A stretch of 64,000 nt of DNA, taken from contig JAEUHI010000047.1 of NCBI GenBank assembly GCA_016795385.1, forward strand, positions 62,001 through 126,000, given 5' to 3'. The notes below the pieces were generated by a model. That model was given only the letters and a program-made list of their open reading frames with translations. It made no database searches and was not told where the DNA came from. Position 1 is the stretch's first letter; each line of letters opens with the position of its first letter. Below, piece by piece: positions 1 through 8,740 of this stretch. The stretch is from Verrucomicrobiales bacterium (GTDB lineage: Bacteria > Verrucomicrobiota > Verrucomicrobiia > Verrucomicrobiales > DEV007). The translations under genes were made by a program, and so were the position numbers.

Positions 1-93
1 CTCCACATCGAGTGGGGTAAGGAAACCCTCGTCAACGAACCTCTCGCCGACCTCAAATCGCTATGGAAGACCGGCCTTGCGCGCTACTACTGA
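1..93 (+). CDS. purL: Phosphoribosylformylglycinamidine synthase, PurL C-terminus (partial)
   Basis: Frame 1 is open from the window edge and ends with TGA at 91-93, giving 30 residues that begin LHIEWGKETLVNEPLADLKS. The sequence resembles the tail of the PurL large subunit, but the call depends mostly on context: purQ starts inside it and purM and purF follow. PurL makes FGAM from FGAR using ammonia delivered by the PurQ glutaminase. The ATG of purQ lies 31 bases before this stop, so the two subunits are probably translationally coupled. Confidence 0.7.
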   Translation, partial: LHIEWGKETLVNEPLADLKSLWKTGLARYY

Positions 94-797
94 AATTTCC
101 CGGCACGAACTGTGACGCGGAGACGGCCCGCGCCCTCGAGGCGGTCGGATTCGTCACCGAGGTGCTGCCCGTCTCCGCGCTGAAGCCCGGAAAGCTCGTC
201 GGCGTCAGCCTGGTGGTGTTGTCAGGCGGATTCAGCTACGGCGATTACGTCATGTCGGGCCGCATCGCCAGCCTCGTCACGGAACAGAAGATCGGCGAGA
301 CCCTGAAGGACTTCCGCGACAACGGCGGATACATTCTGGGGATCTGCAACGGCTTCCAGATCCTCACCCAGCTCGATCTGCTCCCCGCGGGCAGCCTCGT
401 CGAGAACGCGAGCGGGCGATTCCAGTGCCAGTGGGTGAAGATGAAGAATCTCGCTCCGAAGAGCCCCTTTCTCTCGCGATGTCCTGCGGAATTCGAGCTG
501 CCCATCGCTCACGCCGAGGGCCGTCTCGTGACGAAGGAGGCCGCCGAAGCCGCCGGATACCTGAAGAGCGGAGCCGCGGCGCTCGTTTACACCGATGAGG
601 TGAACGGCAGCTTCGAACGCATCGCGGGTCTGACGGACGAAAGCGGTCGTGTTTTCGGCCTCATGCCGCACCCCGAGCGTTTCATGAAGGCCCGCGACCA
701 CTACGATCCCGATTGGGAAGGCGGCGAAGGCGGCTGGGGCAGCGGATATTGGTTGTTCAAGTCGCTCCACGAGGCGATCAAGGAGGGGGAGGCGTGA
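63..797 (+). CDS. purQ: Phosphoribosylformylglycinamidine synthase, glutaminase subunit PurQ
   Basis: This 244-residue class I glutamine amidotransferase releases ammonia from glutamine for the PurL step of purine synthesis in the cytoplasm. The nucleophile is Cys95 in GICNGFQIL, and the catalytic dyad is completed by His203 and Glu205 in MPHPER. The N-terminal region holds the usual FPGTNCD motif followed by SGGFSYGDY. Length is normal for free-standing PurQ. The start codon overlaps the end of purL, as expected for subunits made in equal amounts. The gap to purM holds an intergenic repeat rather than a gene. Confidence 0.95.
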   Translation: MEDRPCALLLKFPGTNCDAETARALEAVGFVTEVLPVSALKPGKLVGVSLVVLSGGFSYGDYVMSGRIASLVTEQKIGETLKDFRDNGGYILGICNGFQILTQLDLLPAGSLVENASGRFQCQWVKMKNLAPKSPFLSRCPAEFELPIAHAEGRLVTKEAAEAAGYLKSGAAALVYTDEVNGSFERIAGLTDESGRVFGLMPHPERFMKARDHYDPDWEGGEGGWGSGYWLFKSLHEAIKEGEA

Positions 798-816
798 TGG
801 AACTGAATCCGCGAAA

Positions 817-898
817 ATCTGCGTCCCATCTGCGGAAATCTGCGTTCCCAATTCTTTTCAACGCAGATGAGCGCGGATATCCGCAGATGGTCGCAGAT
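817..898. repeat. Intergenic inverted repeat of ATCTGCGG units
   Basis: The purQ-purM spacer carries ATCTGCG, ATCTGCGG and ATCTGCG on one side (817-844) and CGCAGAT, CCGCAGATGG and CGCAGAT on the other (862-898), forming an imperfect hairpin. The same vocabulary (CCGCAGATGG) recurs as a tandem array at 41252-41290 and in degenerate form near 49010-49050, so it is a dispersed family in this genome. Confidence 0.7.
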
Positions 899-928
899 AC
901 CGAAGAAAATGTTTAGTCACCAAGTCGA

Positions 929-1921
929 ATGAGCAACGAATTCACCTACAAGGCCGCCGGGGTCGACATCAAGGAAGCCGCCGCGCTCGTCGGCGACATC
1001 GGCGAACTGCGACGCCGCACCGAAGGCAAACGCTCGCTCATGGGTGCGTTTGGTCTCTTCGCGGCCACCTACGATCTCAGCGACTACAAGGAGCCCGTCA
1101 TCATGACCGGTTGCGACGGCGTCGGGACGAAGCTGGAGCTCCTCCTCGAACACGATCAGCTCGAGATCGCCGGCAAGGACCTCGTCGCGATGAATGTGAA
1201 CGACATCCTCACGACCGGCGGCGACCCGCTCATGTTCCTCGACTACGTCGGCATCGGCGCGCTGGACAAGGCGAAGATCAAACGCCTCATCGCCGGCATG
1301 GCTGAGCACCTCGCGAGCTGCGACTGCATCCTCGCCGGTGGCGAAACCGCCGAGATGCCCGGCATCGTGCCGGACGGCATCATCGAACTGAGCGGTTTCT
1401 GCGTCGGTGCGGCGGAGAAGTCCGAGTTGATCGATCCCACCCGCATCGAGGTGGGCGATGTGCTCGTCGGATATCCCTCCGACGGCTTCCACGCGAACGG
1501 CTGGAGCCTCATCCGCCGCATCCTCAAGGTCAATCCCGGTCTCATCACTTCGGAGGAGTGGCCCGCCTTCCTCGCTCCGACCCGTCTTTACCATGATGTG
1601 GTCGCCGGCCTGAAAGAGCGCCAGATCGACATCAAGGCGATGGCCCACATCACCGGTGGTGGTCTTCCCGAAAACCTCGAGCGCCTCCTCAACGGCAAGG
1701 GCGCCGACATCACCATTCCCCGCTGGAATCTCGGCGCGGTCGGTAAGGTCCTCGCCTTCGTCGCCGACGAAGAGGCGGTGAATACCTTCAACATGGGCTG
1801 GGGCTGGGTCGCGATCGTCCCGGCGGACCAAGCCGAGGCCGCCGCCGCGTTCCATCCTGGCGCGCGGGCGATCGGCACGATCACGACGTCCGGTCATGTG
1901 AAGGTGACGATCGAAGGCTGA
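929..1921 (+). CDS. purM: Phosphoribosylformylglycinamidine cyclo-ligase (AIR synthetase)
   Basis: PurM closes the imidazole ring, converting FGAM to AIR with ATP in the fifth step of purine synthesis. The 330-residue protein has the family motifs CDGVGTK (residues 62-68) and GGETAEMPG (137-145), and ends with the C-terminal AIRS domain (TGGGLPENL). The start at ATG 929 gives the normal N-terminus SNEFTYKAAGVDI. It lies between purQ and purF on the same strand, 18 bases before purF, so these genes probably form one transcription unit. Confidence 0.95.
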   Translation: MSNEFTYKAAGVDIKEAAALVGDIGELRRRTEGKRSLMGAFGLFAATYDLSDYKEPVIMTGCDGVGTKLELLLEHDQLEIAGKDLVAMNVNDILTTGGDPLMFLDYVGIGALDKAKIKRLIAGMAEHLASCDCILAGGETAEMPGIVPDGIIELSGFCVGAAEKSELIDPTRIEVGDVLVGYPSDGFHANGWSLIRRILKVNPGLITSEEWPAFLAPTRLYHDVVAGLKERQIDIKAMAHITGGGLPENLERLLNGKGADITIPRWNLGAVGKVLAFVADEEAVNTFNMGWGWVAIVPADQAEAAAAFHPGARAIGTITTSGHVKVTIEG

Positions 1922-1939
1922 GTCACCGATTTTTCCGGC

Positions 1940-3865
1940 ATGAGCGATCCCCTCCAGCACGAATGCGGTATTGCCTTTGTCAGGCTGAAGAAGGATCTCG
2001 CCTACTACCACGACCGCTACGGCACCTGTCTGTGGGGCTTCCAGCGTCTCTATCTGCTGATGGAGAAGCAGCACAACCGCGGCCAGGATGGCGTGGGGGT
2101 CGGCTGTTGCAAGATCAACATGCCCCTCGGGCAGCCCTATCTCTTCCGCGAGCGCAGCGCCGAGCGCGATTCGCTGATCCGCGTGATGGAGGACCAGCTC
2201 CGCTCCATGCGCAAGCTCGAGCGCAAGGGCATCCTCGACCCGCACGATCCGGAATCCTTCAAGAAGAATTTCGATTTCGGCGGTGAGGTGCTCCTCGGTC
2301 ACCTTCGCTATGGGACCTCCGGCACCTTCGGCAGCGGAGGCTGTCATCCCTATGTGCGGCGCACGAACTATCCGACGAAGACCCTGATGGTGGCGGGGAA
2401 CTTCAACATGACGAACGCCCGCGATCTCAATCACCACCTGATCGACCGCGGCCAGCATCCCGTCTTCGACACCGATACCCAGACCGTGCTGGAGGAGATC
2501 GGCTACCACCTCGACGAGGTGCACGATGCGATCTACCGCCGCGAGCGCGACAAGGGCACCGAGGGAGCGAAAATCCCGGGCATCATTTCCGAGGAGATCG
2601 ATCTCGTCCGCATCATCGGAAAGTGTTCGAAGATCTGGGACGGCGGCTACACCATCGCCGGTGTCGTCGGCAATGGGGACGGCTTCGTGCTGCGCGATCC
2701 CAACGGGATCCGTCCCTGCTTCTATTACGAGGACGATGAAGTGATCGCCTTCGCGAGTGAGCGCGTCCCGCTCATGACCGTTTTCAACGCCGAGATCGAC
2801 GAGGTGCGCGAGCTGCCGCGCGCCCATGTCGCGGTGATGAAACACGGCGGCGGTTTCGAGGTGGCGCCCTACACCGAGTCGCGCGAGCACCGGCCCTGTT
2901 CCTTCGAGCGGATTTATTTCTCCCGCGGCAACGATCCCGACATCTACCGCGAGCGCATGCGTCTCGGGTCGAACCTCGTGCCGCAGATCGTCAGCCGCAT
3001 CGACGCCGATTTCGACAAGACCGTCTTCAGCTTCATCCCGAACACGGCGGAGATCGCGTATTACGGCCTCATGCACGGCCTCCGCATGCTGCGGCGCGAC
3101 CAGGTGAAGGATGAAATCCTCGCCGCCGCCAAAGCCGGTGAACTCGACGAGGCCACCCTCGACAAGCTCGTGCTGAAAAGCTGGCCCCGGGGCGAGAAAA
3201 TCGCCCACAAGGATATCAAGCTTCGCACTTTCATCGCCCAGGAGAAGGGCCGCGACCAGATGGTCTCGCACGTCTATGACGTCACCTATGGGCAGATCGG
3301 TGAAGGCGAAAACCTCGTCGTCATCGACGACTCCATCGTGCGGGGCACGACGCTGAAGGACTCGATCATCAAGATCCTTTCGCGGCTGAATCCGAAGAAG
3401 ATCATCATCGCCTCGACCGCTCCGCAGATCCGGTATCCCGATTGCTACGGCATCGACATGTCGGAGCTTGGCAAATTCATCGTCTTCAAGGCGGCGATCA
3501 ACCTGCTCGAGCGCCGCGGCATGCACAACCGCATCACCGACGTCTATTACCGCTGCCGCGAGGAACTGAAAAAGCCGGTCGCCGAGATGGGCAATCCGGT
3601 GAAGGCGATCTACGAACCTTTCACCGAGGAGGAACTCTCCGCCGAGGTGAGCCGCATGGTCACGCCGGAAAACATTCCGTGGAAAGGCGAGGTCGAGGTC
3701 GTTTTCCAGACCGTGGCCGGGCTGAAGGACGCCATCCCCGTGAACAACGGCGATTGGTACTTCACCGGCGATTACCCGACCCCGGGAGGTTTCAAGGTGG
3801 TGAACCAGGCTTTCGTCGGTTTCCACGACAAGACCGGCGAGCGTCCCTACGACGTGCTTCTCTGA
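1940..3865 (+). CDS. purF: Amidophosphoribosyltransferase, long form
   Basis: PurF makes phosphoribosylamine from PRPP and glutamine, the committed step of purine synthesis. The N-terminal Ntn-hydrolase glutaminase has its catalytic cysteine at residue 9 (QHECGIAF), so an eight-residue propeptide must be removed to expose it. The PRPP loop VVIDDSIVRGTT is at about 460-471. At 641 residues it is well over 100 longer than the E. coli type; the extra length lies partly in the glutaminase half and partly in the region around 350-430 before the PRPP loop. It ends the purL-Q-M-F run; the next gene has its own upstream region. Confidence 0.94.
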   Translation: MSDPLQHECGIAFVRLKKDLAYYHDRYGTCLWGFQRLYLLMEKQHNRGQDGVGVGCCKINMPLGQPYLFRERSAERDSLIRVMEDQLRSMRKLERKGILDPHDPESFKKNFDFGGEVLLGHLRYGTSGTFGSGGCHPYVRRTNYPTKTLMVAGNFNMTNARDLNHHLIDRGQHPVFDTDTQTVLEEIGYHLDEVHDAIYRRERDKGTEGAKIPGIISEEIDLVRIIGKCSKIWDGGYTIAGVVGNGDGFVLRDPNGIRPCFYYEDDEVIAFASERVPLMTVFNAEIDEVRELPRAHVAVMKHGGGFEVAPYTESREHRPCSFERIYFSRGNDPDIYRERMRLGSNLVPQIVSRIDADFDKTVFSFIPNTAEIAYYGLMHGLRMLRRDQVKDEILAAAKAGELDEATLDKLVLKSWPRGEKIAHKDIKLRTFIAQEKGRDQMVSHVYDVTYGQIGEGENLVVIDDSIVRGTTLKDSIIKILSRLNPKKIIIASTAPQIRYPDCYGIDMSELGKFIVFKAAINLLERRGMHNRITDVYYRCREELKKPVAEMGNPVKAIYEPFTEEELSAEVSRMVTPENIPWKGEVEVVFQTVAGLKDAIPVNNGDWYFTGDYPTPGGFKVVNQAFVGFHDKTGERPYDVLL

Positions 3866-3942
3866 CCGCCTGGATTTCAACCCGACTTTTACGGGGAGGA
3901 AACCGCAAAAAAGTGCTCGCGCGCCGCACGCTTTTCTGGTAT

Positions 3943-3957
3943 TGAGACGCATTATCA
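3943..3957 (+). promoter_or_regulatory. Fur-box-like site upstream of the AraC regulator
   Basis: TGAGACGCATTATCA matches the 7-1-7 Fur consensus TGATAATnATTATCA at 11 of 14 defined positions, with the right half exact. It sits 20 bases before the AraC-family start codon, in the AT-rich part of a short spacer, where a repressor could block transcription. Iron control is an inference from this match and from the PchR-like character of the regulator. Confidence 0.4.
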
Positions 3958-3976
3958 TTAATTACCATTTCGTCCC

Positions 3977-4849
3977 ATGTCTTCCTCCTCCCGCATCCAA
4001 CCTCTCTTTGGCGACCGCCGGCATTCCGTGCTCTGGGCGGTCGATGTCCGCGCTCAAGAGGGTCAAGCCCCCGACCCGACCCTCTTGGATCTGCCCGAGG
4101 GCAGTGTGGTCTATATCGTTCCCGTTCACGCCCCCTTGACCTGGGAGTCTGGAAAAGACCGGCAGTCGGTCGAGCAGGGATCGGTTTTAGTGGTGAACAC
4201 ACGCACTTCGCCGGGTGCCGTGACGATCACCCCGCAATCGGATTTCCTCGTGGTGGGGATGCGGCAGACCGCGTTGGCCACCCTCTTCGAGCCTTTCCGT
4301 CCGGGGCTGGTGCCGGGTCTGCGTGAATTGGTCTTTGGATTGGCGGGGCCCTTGCGGATCGCCTCCCGCACCGAGGCCTGGGATCAGGTCATCGCGGGTT
4401 TCCGGAATCCGGTGGTGTCGGGTCCGGCCCGCGCGTTTTGGTATGAGAGCCAGTTCAAGGCGCTGCTCGCCTTGGTCTCCTTCAACCCGGCTCCGGAGGA
4501 GGGGGAGTTCTTTTGCTCGCGCCAAAAGCGGCTCGCCCGCGTGCGCGTGGCGCGGGCAAAAAGCAAACTCGAGGCGAGACTGGATGAGGCCTTCGACCTG
4601 CACCGGCTCGCCGCCGAGGTGGGATGCAGCGCCAGCTATCTCAGCCGCACCTTCTCGGCGACGACCGGGATGACGCTCAGCCAATTCCTCCGCAAACGGC
4701 GCATCGAGAAGGCGGCCGAGATGCTCGTGACGGGACGCTACAATGTCAGCGAAGTCGCGGTGGAGGTCGGCTACAACAGCCTCAGCCACTTCAGCAAGGC
4801 CTTCCAGCAGGTGAAGGGATGTCTGCCATCGAAGTATGAGGCGGCGTGA
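3977..4849 (+). CDS. AraC-family transcriptional regulator, PchR-like
   Basis: This is a 290-residue regulator with a C-terminal AraC DNA-binding domain of two helix-turn-helix units at about 190-288. The first HTH includes LDEAFDLHRLAAEVGCSASY, and the second includes the family signature NVSEVAVEVGYNSLSHFSKAF. The N-terminal half is a poorly conserved effector domain. The EFFCSRQKRLARVRVARAK stretch before the HTH resembles the PchR type of iron and siderophore regulators. It converges on two unknown genes on the opposite strand and has a Fur-box-like sequence in front. The effector is not evident from sequence. Confidence 0.85.
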   Translation: MSSSSRIQPLFGDRRHSVLWAVDVRAQEGQAPDPTLLDLPEGSVVYIVPVHAPLTWESGKDRQSVEQGSVLVVNTRTSPGAVTITPQSDFLVVGMRQTALATLFEPFRPGLVPGLRELVFGLAGPLRIASRTEAWDQVIAGFRNPVVSGPARAFWYESQFKALLALVSFNPAPEEGEFFCSRQKRLARVRVARAKSKLEARLDEAFDLHRLAAEVGCSASYLSRTFSATTGMTLSQFLRKRRIEKAAEMLVTGRYNVSEVAVEVGYNSLSHFSKAFQQVKGCLPSKYEAA

Positions 4850-4858
4850 GGTGGCGGA

Positions 4859-5701
4859 TCAGTTTGCCGGTCGTTCACAAAAGCGCCGCCAGAGCGGAGC
4901 GAGGGCGGGGTCCTCGGCAAGGATCTCGAAGGTGGTCCGCCCCCGCGGCTCGAAGAGCTGGATCCGCGCGTAGTCGAAACCGTCGAGCGTTTTCGTCTGA
5001 ATCGCGAGGGCATGGAGGCGCGCCATTTCGAGATGGGCGGCGTGGTGCGCCGGCGCGTCACTGACGATAAGGAAACCCTCGCGCGCCTCGATCCGCGCGG
5101 GCACGAAGGCCGCCGAGAGATCCGCGTGGGCATCGGAGAAGCGCCAATGCAGGGTGATGCCCCCGGCGGCGGCATGTTGCAGGATGGAATGGAGGGGATG
5201 CGACTCCGGATGACGACTGCGTTCCTTCGCCCGATCGCGACAGCAGGGGCACATCGGCACGGTGGAACGGCGCTCTCCGCGCCATTGCTCGAGTTCGCCA
5301 TCGGCGAGAGACTCGGTCGGCACAGTGGCGAGCAGATCCGCGATCTGCCATCGGCGACGATTTTCCCCTCCCGGCAGGAGATGGATGCCGAGGCCATGCG
5401 GGAAACCCCTGAATTTAAACGCGAGGCTGCCCTCGAAGTAGCTTGTGGCGTGCGGTGCCTCGACGTGGATGGCTTCGAGTGTCGTGATGGAAAAGCCGAT
5501 CCCGGCATCGGGATCAAAGGCGAACTCAAGGCCCTCGATGGAGATCGGTCGCAGTGACTCCACGGCTTTACCCAGGCCGCCGCCCATGCCCCGGACCTGG
5601 ACGTAGACCGATCCCAGGTCCGGGAGGACGATGATCCCGTCGCGCGGCCGGACGAGACGGTGGGTGTTGCCGCGGTGGGAAGTGGAAAGACGGTGCTTCA
5701 T
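4859..5701 (-). CDS. Conserved hypothetical protein, possible haem-utilisation (HemS-like) half
   Basis: This 280-residue cytoplasmic protein has no signal peptide or membrane segment. Its start codon overlaps the stop of the upstream gene (ATGA at 5698-5701), so the two are translationally coupled. Residues around 85-115 (FEGSLAFKFRGFPHGLGIHL) loosely resemble the FNLHL region of HemS/ChuS haem-handling proteins, and a CPCC motif lies mid-protein. The similarity is weak and judged by eye. The PchR-like regulator next door fits an iron or haem role, but function is not established. Confidence 0.6.
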   Translation of the reverse strand: MKHRLSTSHRGNTHRLVRPRDGIIVLPDLGSVYVQVRGMGGGLGKAVESLRPISIEGLEFAFDPDAGIGFSITTLEAIHVEAPHATSYFEGSLAFKFRGFPHGLGIHLLPGGENRRRWQIADLLATVPTESLADGELEQWRGERRSTVPMCPCCRDRAKERSRHPESHPLHSILQHAAAGGITLHWRFSDAHADLSAAFVPARIEAREGFLIVSDAPAHHAAHLEMARLHALAIQTKTLDGFDYARIQLFEPRGRTTFEILAEDPALAPLWRRFCERPAN

Positions 5702-6396
5702 GGACGTGCGCGATGGAGATCGATCGGGAGCGGGAAAGGGGACTGTGCCGACTCCATGCGCACATGGATGACGCGGTCGCCACCGGCATCGGAGAGCCGC
5801 AAGGTCCCGCCATCACGATCGATGAAGGTCGGAATGAAGGAGGTCGCGGCCGTGAAGCCGGGCGAATGCAGGGAGACCGTCACTTCGTGGCTTTCTTGAT
5901 CAAAAAGGAAGCGGCTGCGGCATGGCGGCGGGCACGTCTCCGGAAAATCATCGAGCCAGGCCGCGGCACCCGCGCGGTCGAGTGTTTCGATCGCAAGAGG
6001 AGGCGTCGTGGTCGCGGCAAGGAGCCGCCGCATCGCCGCGCGATCCCTGCGATCCCGGCCGCACCAGATGGAAAGGGCAAAGCCGCAGGAGGCGAGTTCC
6101 AGCTCCAGCGAGAAGCCGCCGACCGCGCCATGGAGCAGGCAGATGCGGCGGATCGAGTCTGGAACGATCGCGAAGGCTTCAGGGAAGGTGGAGTCTGTTG
6201 GTGGGTTTGTCAGGATCTTTCCGGCGAGGTTTCCGAGGGAGCCCTTGCGGAAGAGGCTGATGCCGCCGCAACGCACGACGAGCGCGGGGGAAACCAATTC
6301 TCCCAGCAGCGGGAGCAGTTCGGACGGGGCGAGATCGAGTTCCACGGCGGAAGAGGGCGAAGTGGCCGCGGCAGGGCGGGTAAAGGCGGAAATCAT
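5698..6396 (-). CDS. Conserved hypothetical protein, first gene of a coupled pair
   Basis: The protein has 232 residues from ATG at 6396; a longer version would need a TTG start at 6483 and an N-terminus of low complexity, so the ATG is preferred. It has no signal peptide. The section LVSPALVVRCGGISLFRKGS and the later LAIETLDRAGAAAW are placed like the repeat elements of HemS/ChuS proteins, which are internally duplicated. This gene and its coupled neighbour could be two separated halves of such a protein. That is a hypothesis; no catalytic motif is recognisable. Confidence 0.55.
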   Translation of the reverse strand: MISAFTRPAAATSPSSAVELDLAPSELLPLLGELVSPALVVRCGGISLFRKGSLGNLAGKILTNPPTDSTFPEAFAIVPDSIRRICLLHGAVGGFSLELELASCGFALSIWCGRDRRDRAAMRRLLAATTTPPLAIETLDRAGAAAWLDDFPETCPPPCRSRFLFDQESHEVTVSLHSPGFTAATSFIPTFIDRDGGTLRLSDAGGDRVIHVRMESAQSPFPLPIDLHRARP

Positions 6397-6536
6397 GGGG
6401 GGATTTTCGTCTTCCCGTCGGGAGGTGCTCCGGTCTCCTTGTGATGAAGTCGCGTCGTTTTGTCTTTCGCAAGATGACGACAAAGCGCGGCACGGAAACG
6501 CGAGCGGCAGGCGATGGCCGCGGCGAAACTGCGACC

Positions 6537-6689
6537 ATGGTCATCTCGAATTTTGATTCACGCACGAAGGGGAAGCGCTCGCTGCCCGAGGACCGCTTGC
6601 AGTTTCTCCGGGATCTCGAGGAGCAGGTGAGGCGCGAGCGTCTCGCCCGGAAGGTGGCAAAGCTGGCTCGTCCAGCGAAGGCGGCGTGA
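6537..6689 (+). CDS. Possible small basic protein
   Basis: An open frame from ATG 6537 encodes 50 residues rich in Arg, Lys and Leu; the second half (RLQFLRDLEEQVRRERLARK) would form a charged amphipathic helix. It fills the space between the divergent unknown operon and the S74 gene cluster without overlapping either. No family is recognised and no clear ribosome binding site is seen, so it may be spurious. Confidence 0.3.
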   Translation: MVISNFDSRTKGKRSLPEDRLQFLRDLEEQVRRERLARKVAKLARPAKAA

Positions 6690-6723
6690 GGTGTCTTGGA
6701 AATACCGTTAAATTACAATTTAA

Positions 6724-6762
6724 TTGACAATTCTTGTTATTAGGGCTTTTCTGGGGCACCCC
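6724..6762 (+). promoter_or_regulatory. Promoter region with GGGGCACCCC palindrome
   Basis: The AT-rich stretch before the S74 gene cluster has TTGACA at 6724-6729 and, 24 bases downstream, the perfect palindrome GGGGCACCCC (6753-6762) followed by TAGTGG. A similar GGGGGCACCTAG occurs near 42803. Which element sets the transcription start cannot be decided by eye, but this is the only obvious control region for the three-gene cluster. Confidence 0.45.
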
Positions 6763-6779
6763 TAGTGGTTGATCCCGCC

Positions 6780-7757
6780 ATGAAGTTCACGAATCGACCG
6801 CTCGCGCTTGCATTTCTCTCCCTCGCGTTCGGCTCGTTCGTCGTAAAGAAGGCTTCCGCCGATCAGGTGATCCCCGAAAATCTCGTCATCAACGGCAATG
6901 TCTCGGTGGGATTTGACGCGGTGAACAACGAGGTCTTTGGTGACGACACGATCCGCTTGAAGGAGAACAACCTTCGTATCGCCTTTCGCGACACGACCGC
7001 AGATGTCGGTGAGCCCGGTAACGATTGGCAGATCATTTCGAACGACGCTTCCAGCGGTGGAGCCAGCTATCTCGGGTTTGAAGACATCACGGGCGGGAAG
7101 ATTCCTTTCCGGGTGATGGCGGGGGCACCGGTCGACGCGCTCCGGATCGATGACTCCGGCAAGGTGGGCCTGGCCACTGACAGTCCTGCCGCGCAACTCC
7201 ACGTGAATGTCGCTTTCGATGCGATGGCTCCCGAGGAGAGTGTCCTCATCGGACCGGAGGCCGTCGTTCCTTCCGGTGCCCTCCTCGAGGTGCGCGGGCC
7301 GGTTTACATCTCGGGATCGTCCAACCCCAATCTCACCGTGGATGCGTCGGGGGATGCCCGGCTTTTTGTCGAAGGCAGCGCGATTTTTTCGAAGAACTTC
7401 GAGATCGCGAGCAGCCGTGGATTCAAGGAAGAGATCCGCGAGGTTTCGGGTGCCGAGGCGCGTCAATCCCTGCGGGATCTCGAAGCGGTCGAATATCGTT
7501 ACAAGGGGGATACGGAAATGCAGCTCGGATTCATCGCCGAGGACGTACCGGCGCTGGTTGCGACGGACTCACGGCGCAGCCTCAGCCCCATGGACGTCGT
7601 CGCGATCCTCTCGACCGTGGTGCAGGAGCGCGAGGCGAAGATCCGCGAGCGCGAGCGCCAGATCGGAGAAATGCGTCGTGCCCTGGAGGAGGTCCGCCGC
7701 CGTCGGAGTGACGAGACCCCGATTGATTCGCCTCAACCCTTTTCCCCTGAACGCTGA
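6780..7757 (+). CDS. Exported protein with C-terminal S74 intramolecular chaperone domain (paralog 1)
   Basis: This 325-residue protein has a signal peptide (residues 1-27, ending KKASA). A beta-rich middle contains LHVN/VRGP/LFVEG strands like tail-fibre proteins, and a peptidase S74 domain covers about 208-290. In S74 domains a Ser-Asp bond is cut by the Ser with help from a Lys five residues on. Here the site reads SSRGFK (211-216): the Ser and Lys are present and the Asp is Ser. A charged coiled coil (286-310) ends the chain. ATG 6780 is preferred over GTG 6765 because it begins the signal peptide. The next gene is a paralog five bases downstream. Confidence 0.8.
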   Translation: MKFTNRPLALAFLSLAFGSFVVKKASADQVIPENLVINGNVSVGFDAVNNEVFGDDTIRLKENNLRIAFRDTTADVGEPGNDWQIISNDASSGGASYLGFEDITGGKIPFRVMAGAPVDALRIDDSGKVGLATDSPAAQLHVNVAFDAMAPEESVLIGPEAVVPSGALLEVRGPVYISGSSNPNLTVDASGDARLFVEGSAIFSKNFEIASSRGFKEEIREVSGAEARQSLRDLEAVEYRYKGDTEMQLGFIAEDVPALVATDSRRSLSPMDVVAILSTVVQEREAKIRERERQIGEMRRALEEVRRRRSDETPIDSPQPFSPER

Positions 7758-7762
7758 CACTC

Positions 7763-8740
7763 ATGAACCGCCCCAACGAATCCATGTCCATTTTGCGGCT
7801 GCTTGTTCCCGTCGCGCTGTTCCCCCTGATCGCGACGGATGTCCGGGCCGACCAGGTGATACCGGACGATCTCGTCGTCCAGGGAAGCATCGGTGTTGGC
7901 ATCGATGTGATCAACAACGAGTCCTTTGGTTTTGACACCCTGCTGCTCAAGGAAGCCGATCTGCGCATTCACTTCAACGATACCTCGGTCGGATCTTTTC
8001 CGACAAACGATTGGCGCATCCTCATCAACGATCTGGACTCGGCCGCGACAGCGGAGAACTACTTCGCGATCCAGGATGCCGACAGCACCGCGGTTCCCTT
8101 CCGCATTGACGCCGGCGCACCGACGGATTCCATCCGCCTGAATGGCGATGGCCGGGTCGGTCTTGGAACCGCGGTGCCGACCGCCGCCCTCCATGTCGAT
8201 GTCACCTTCGATGATCAGGATCCCGCCGCGAGTGTGCTGATCGGTCCGGATACCGTCACTCCCGCGGGCGCATTGTTGCAGGTCCATGGACCGGTCTATC
8301 TTTCGAAGGATGGACCGGCTGATCTCACGCTCGACCCCAACAGCGATACCCGGCTCTATGTGGAGGGCGGGGCGATGTTCTCCCGGAACATCGAGGTGGG
8401 CAGCAGCCGATCATTGAAAGAAGACATCCGCGACCTCACTCTTCCCGAAGCGCAAGAGACGCTCGCCGGACTCAAGGCCGTCGAATACCGCTACATCGGG
8501 GAACACGAGAAGCAGCTCGGATTCATCGCCGAGGATGTGCCGGATCTCGTCGCGACGGACAGCCGGCGCAGCCTCAGTCCGATGGATTTTGTCGCCGTCC
8601 TCACCAAGGTGGTGCAGGATCAGGAAAGCCGTCTGGAGACTTTGGACGGAGAGTTTGAGGAATTGCAGAAAGCGGTTGCCGATCTTCTCAAGGAATCCCC
8701 CTCCACGGAAGCCTCCGCTCCCGGAAACGCCCAACCGTGA
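7763..8740 (+). CDS. Exported protein with C-terminal S74 intramolecular chaperone domain (paralog 2)
   Basis: This protein has 325 residues and is a clear tandem duplicate of the preceding protein: shared blocks include DQVIP, GLGT/GLAT-type strands, LHV, GPVY, and the whole S74 region ending SRRSLSPMD. The signal peptide ends near DVRA (about 29). The putative autocleavage motif is SSRSLK (214-219), again with Ser and Lys at the right spacing and Ser in place of Asp. The family trimerises tail spikes and fibres and is cut off after folding, which suggests this pair forms a surface or secreted trimer. The stop overlaps the next start (GTGA). Confidence 0.8.
   Translation: MNRPNESMSILRLLVPVALFPLIATDVRADQVIPDDLVVQGSIGVGIDVINNESFGFDTLLLKEADLRIHFNDTSVGSFPTNDWRILINDLDSAATAENYFAIQDADSTAVPFRIDAGAPTDSIRLNGDGRVGLGTAVPTAALHVDVTFDDQDPAASVLIGPDTVTPAGALLQVHGPVYLSKDGPADLTLDPNSDTRLYVEGGAMFSRNIEVGSSRSLKEDIRDLTLPEAQETLAGLKAVEYRYIGEHEKQLGFIAEDVPDLVATDSRRSLSPMDFVAVLTKVVQDQESRLETLDGEFEELQKAVADLLKESPSTEASAPGNAQP

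Noticed and set aside
917..3958. Open frame of about 1000 codons on the minus strand opposite purM and purF
   Set aside because: It is an antisense shadow of two clear purine genes; the product has no recognisable domain and its composition is typical of reverse-strand frames in GC-rich DNA.
6396..6483. TTG start at 6483 for the first gene of the unknown coupled pair
   Set aside because: The extra 29 residues are low-complexity and polar, and an ATG at 6396 gives a more normal N-terminus.
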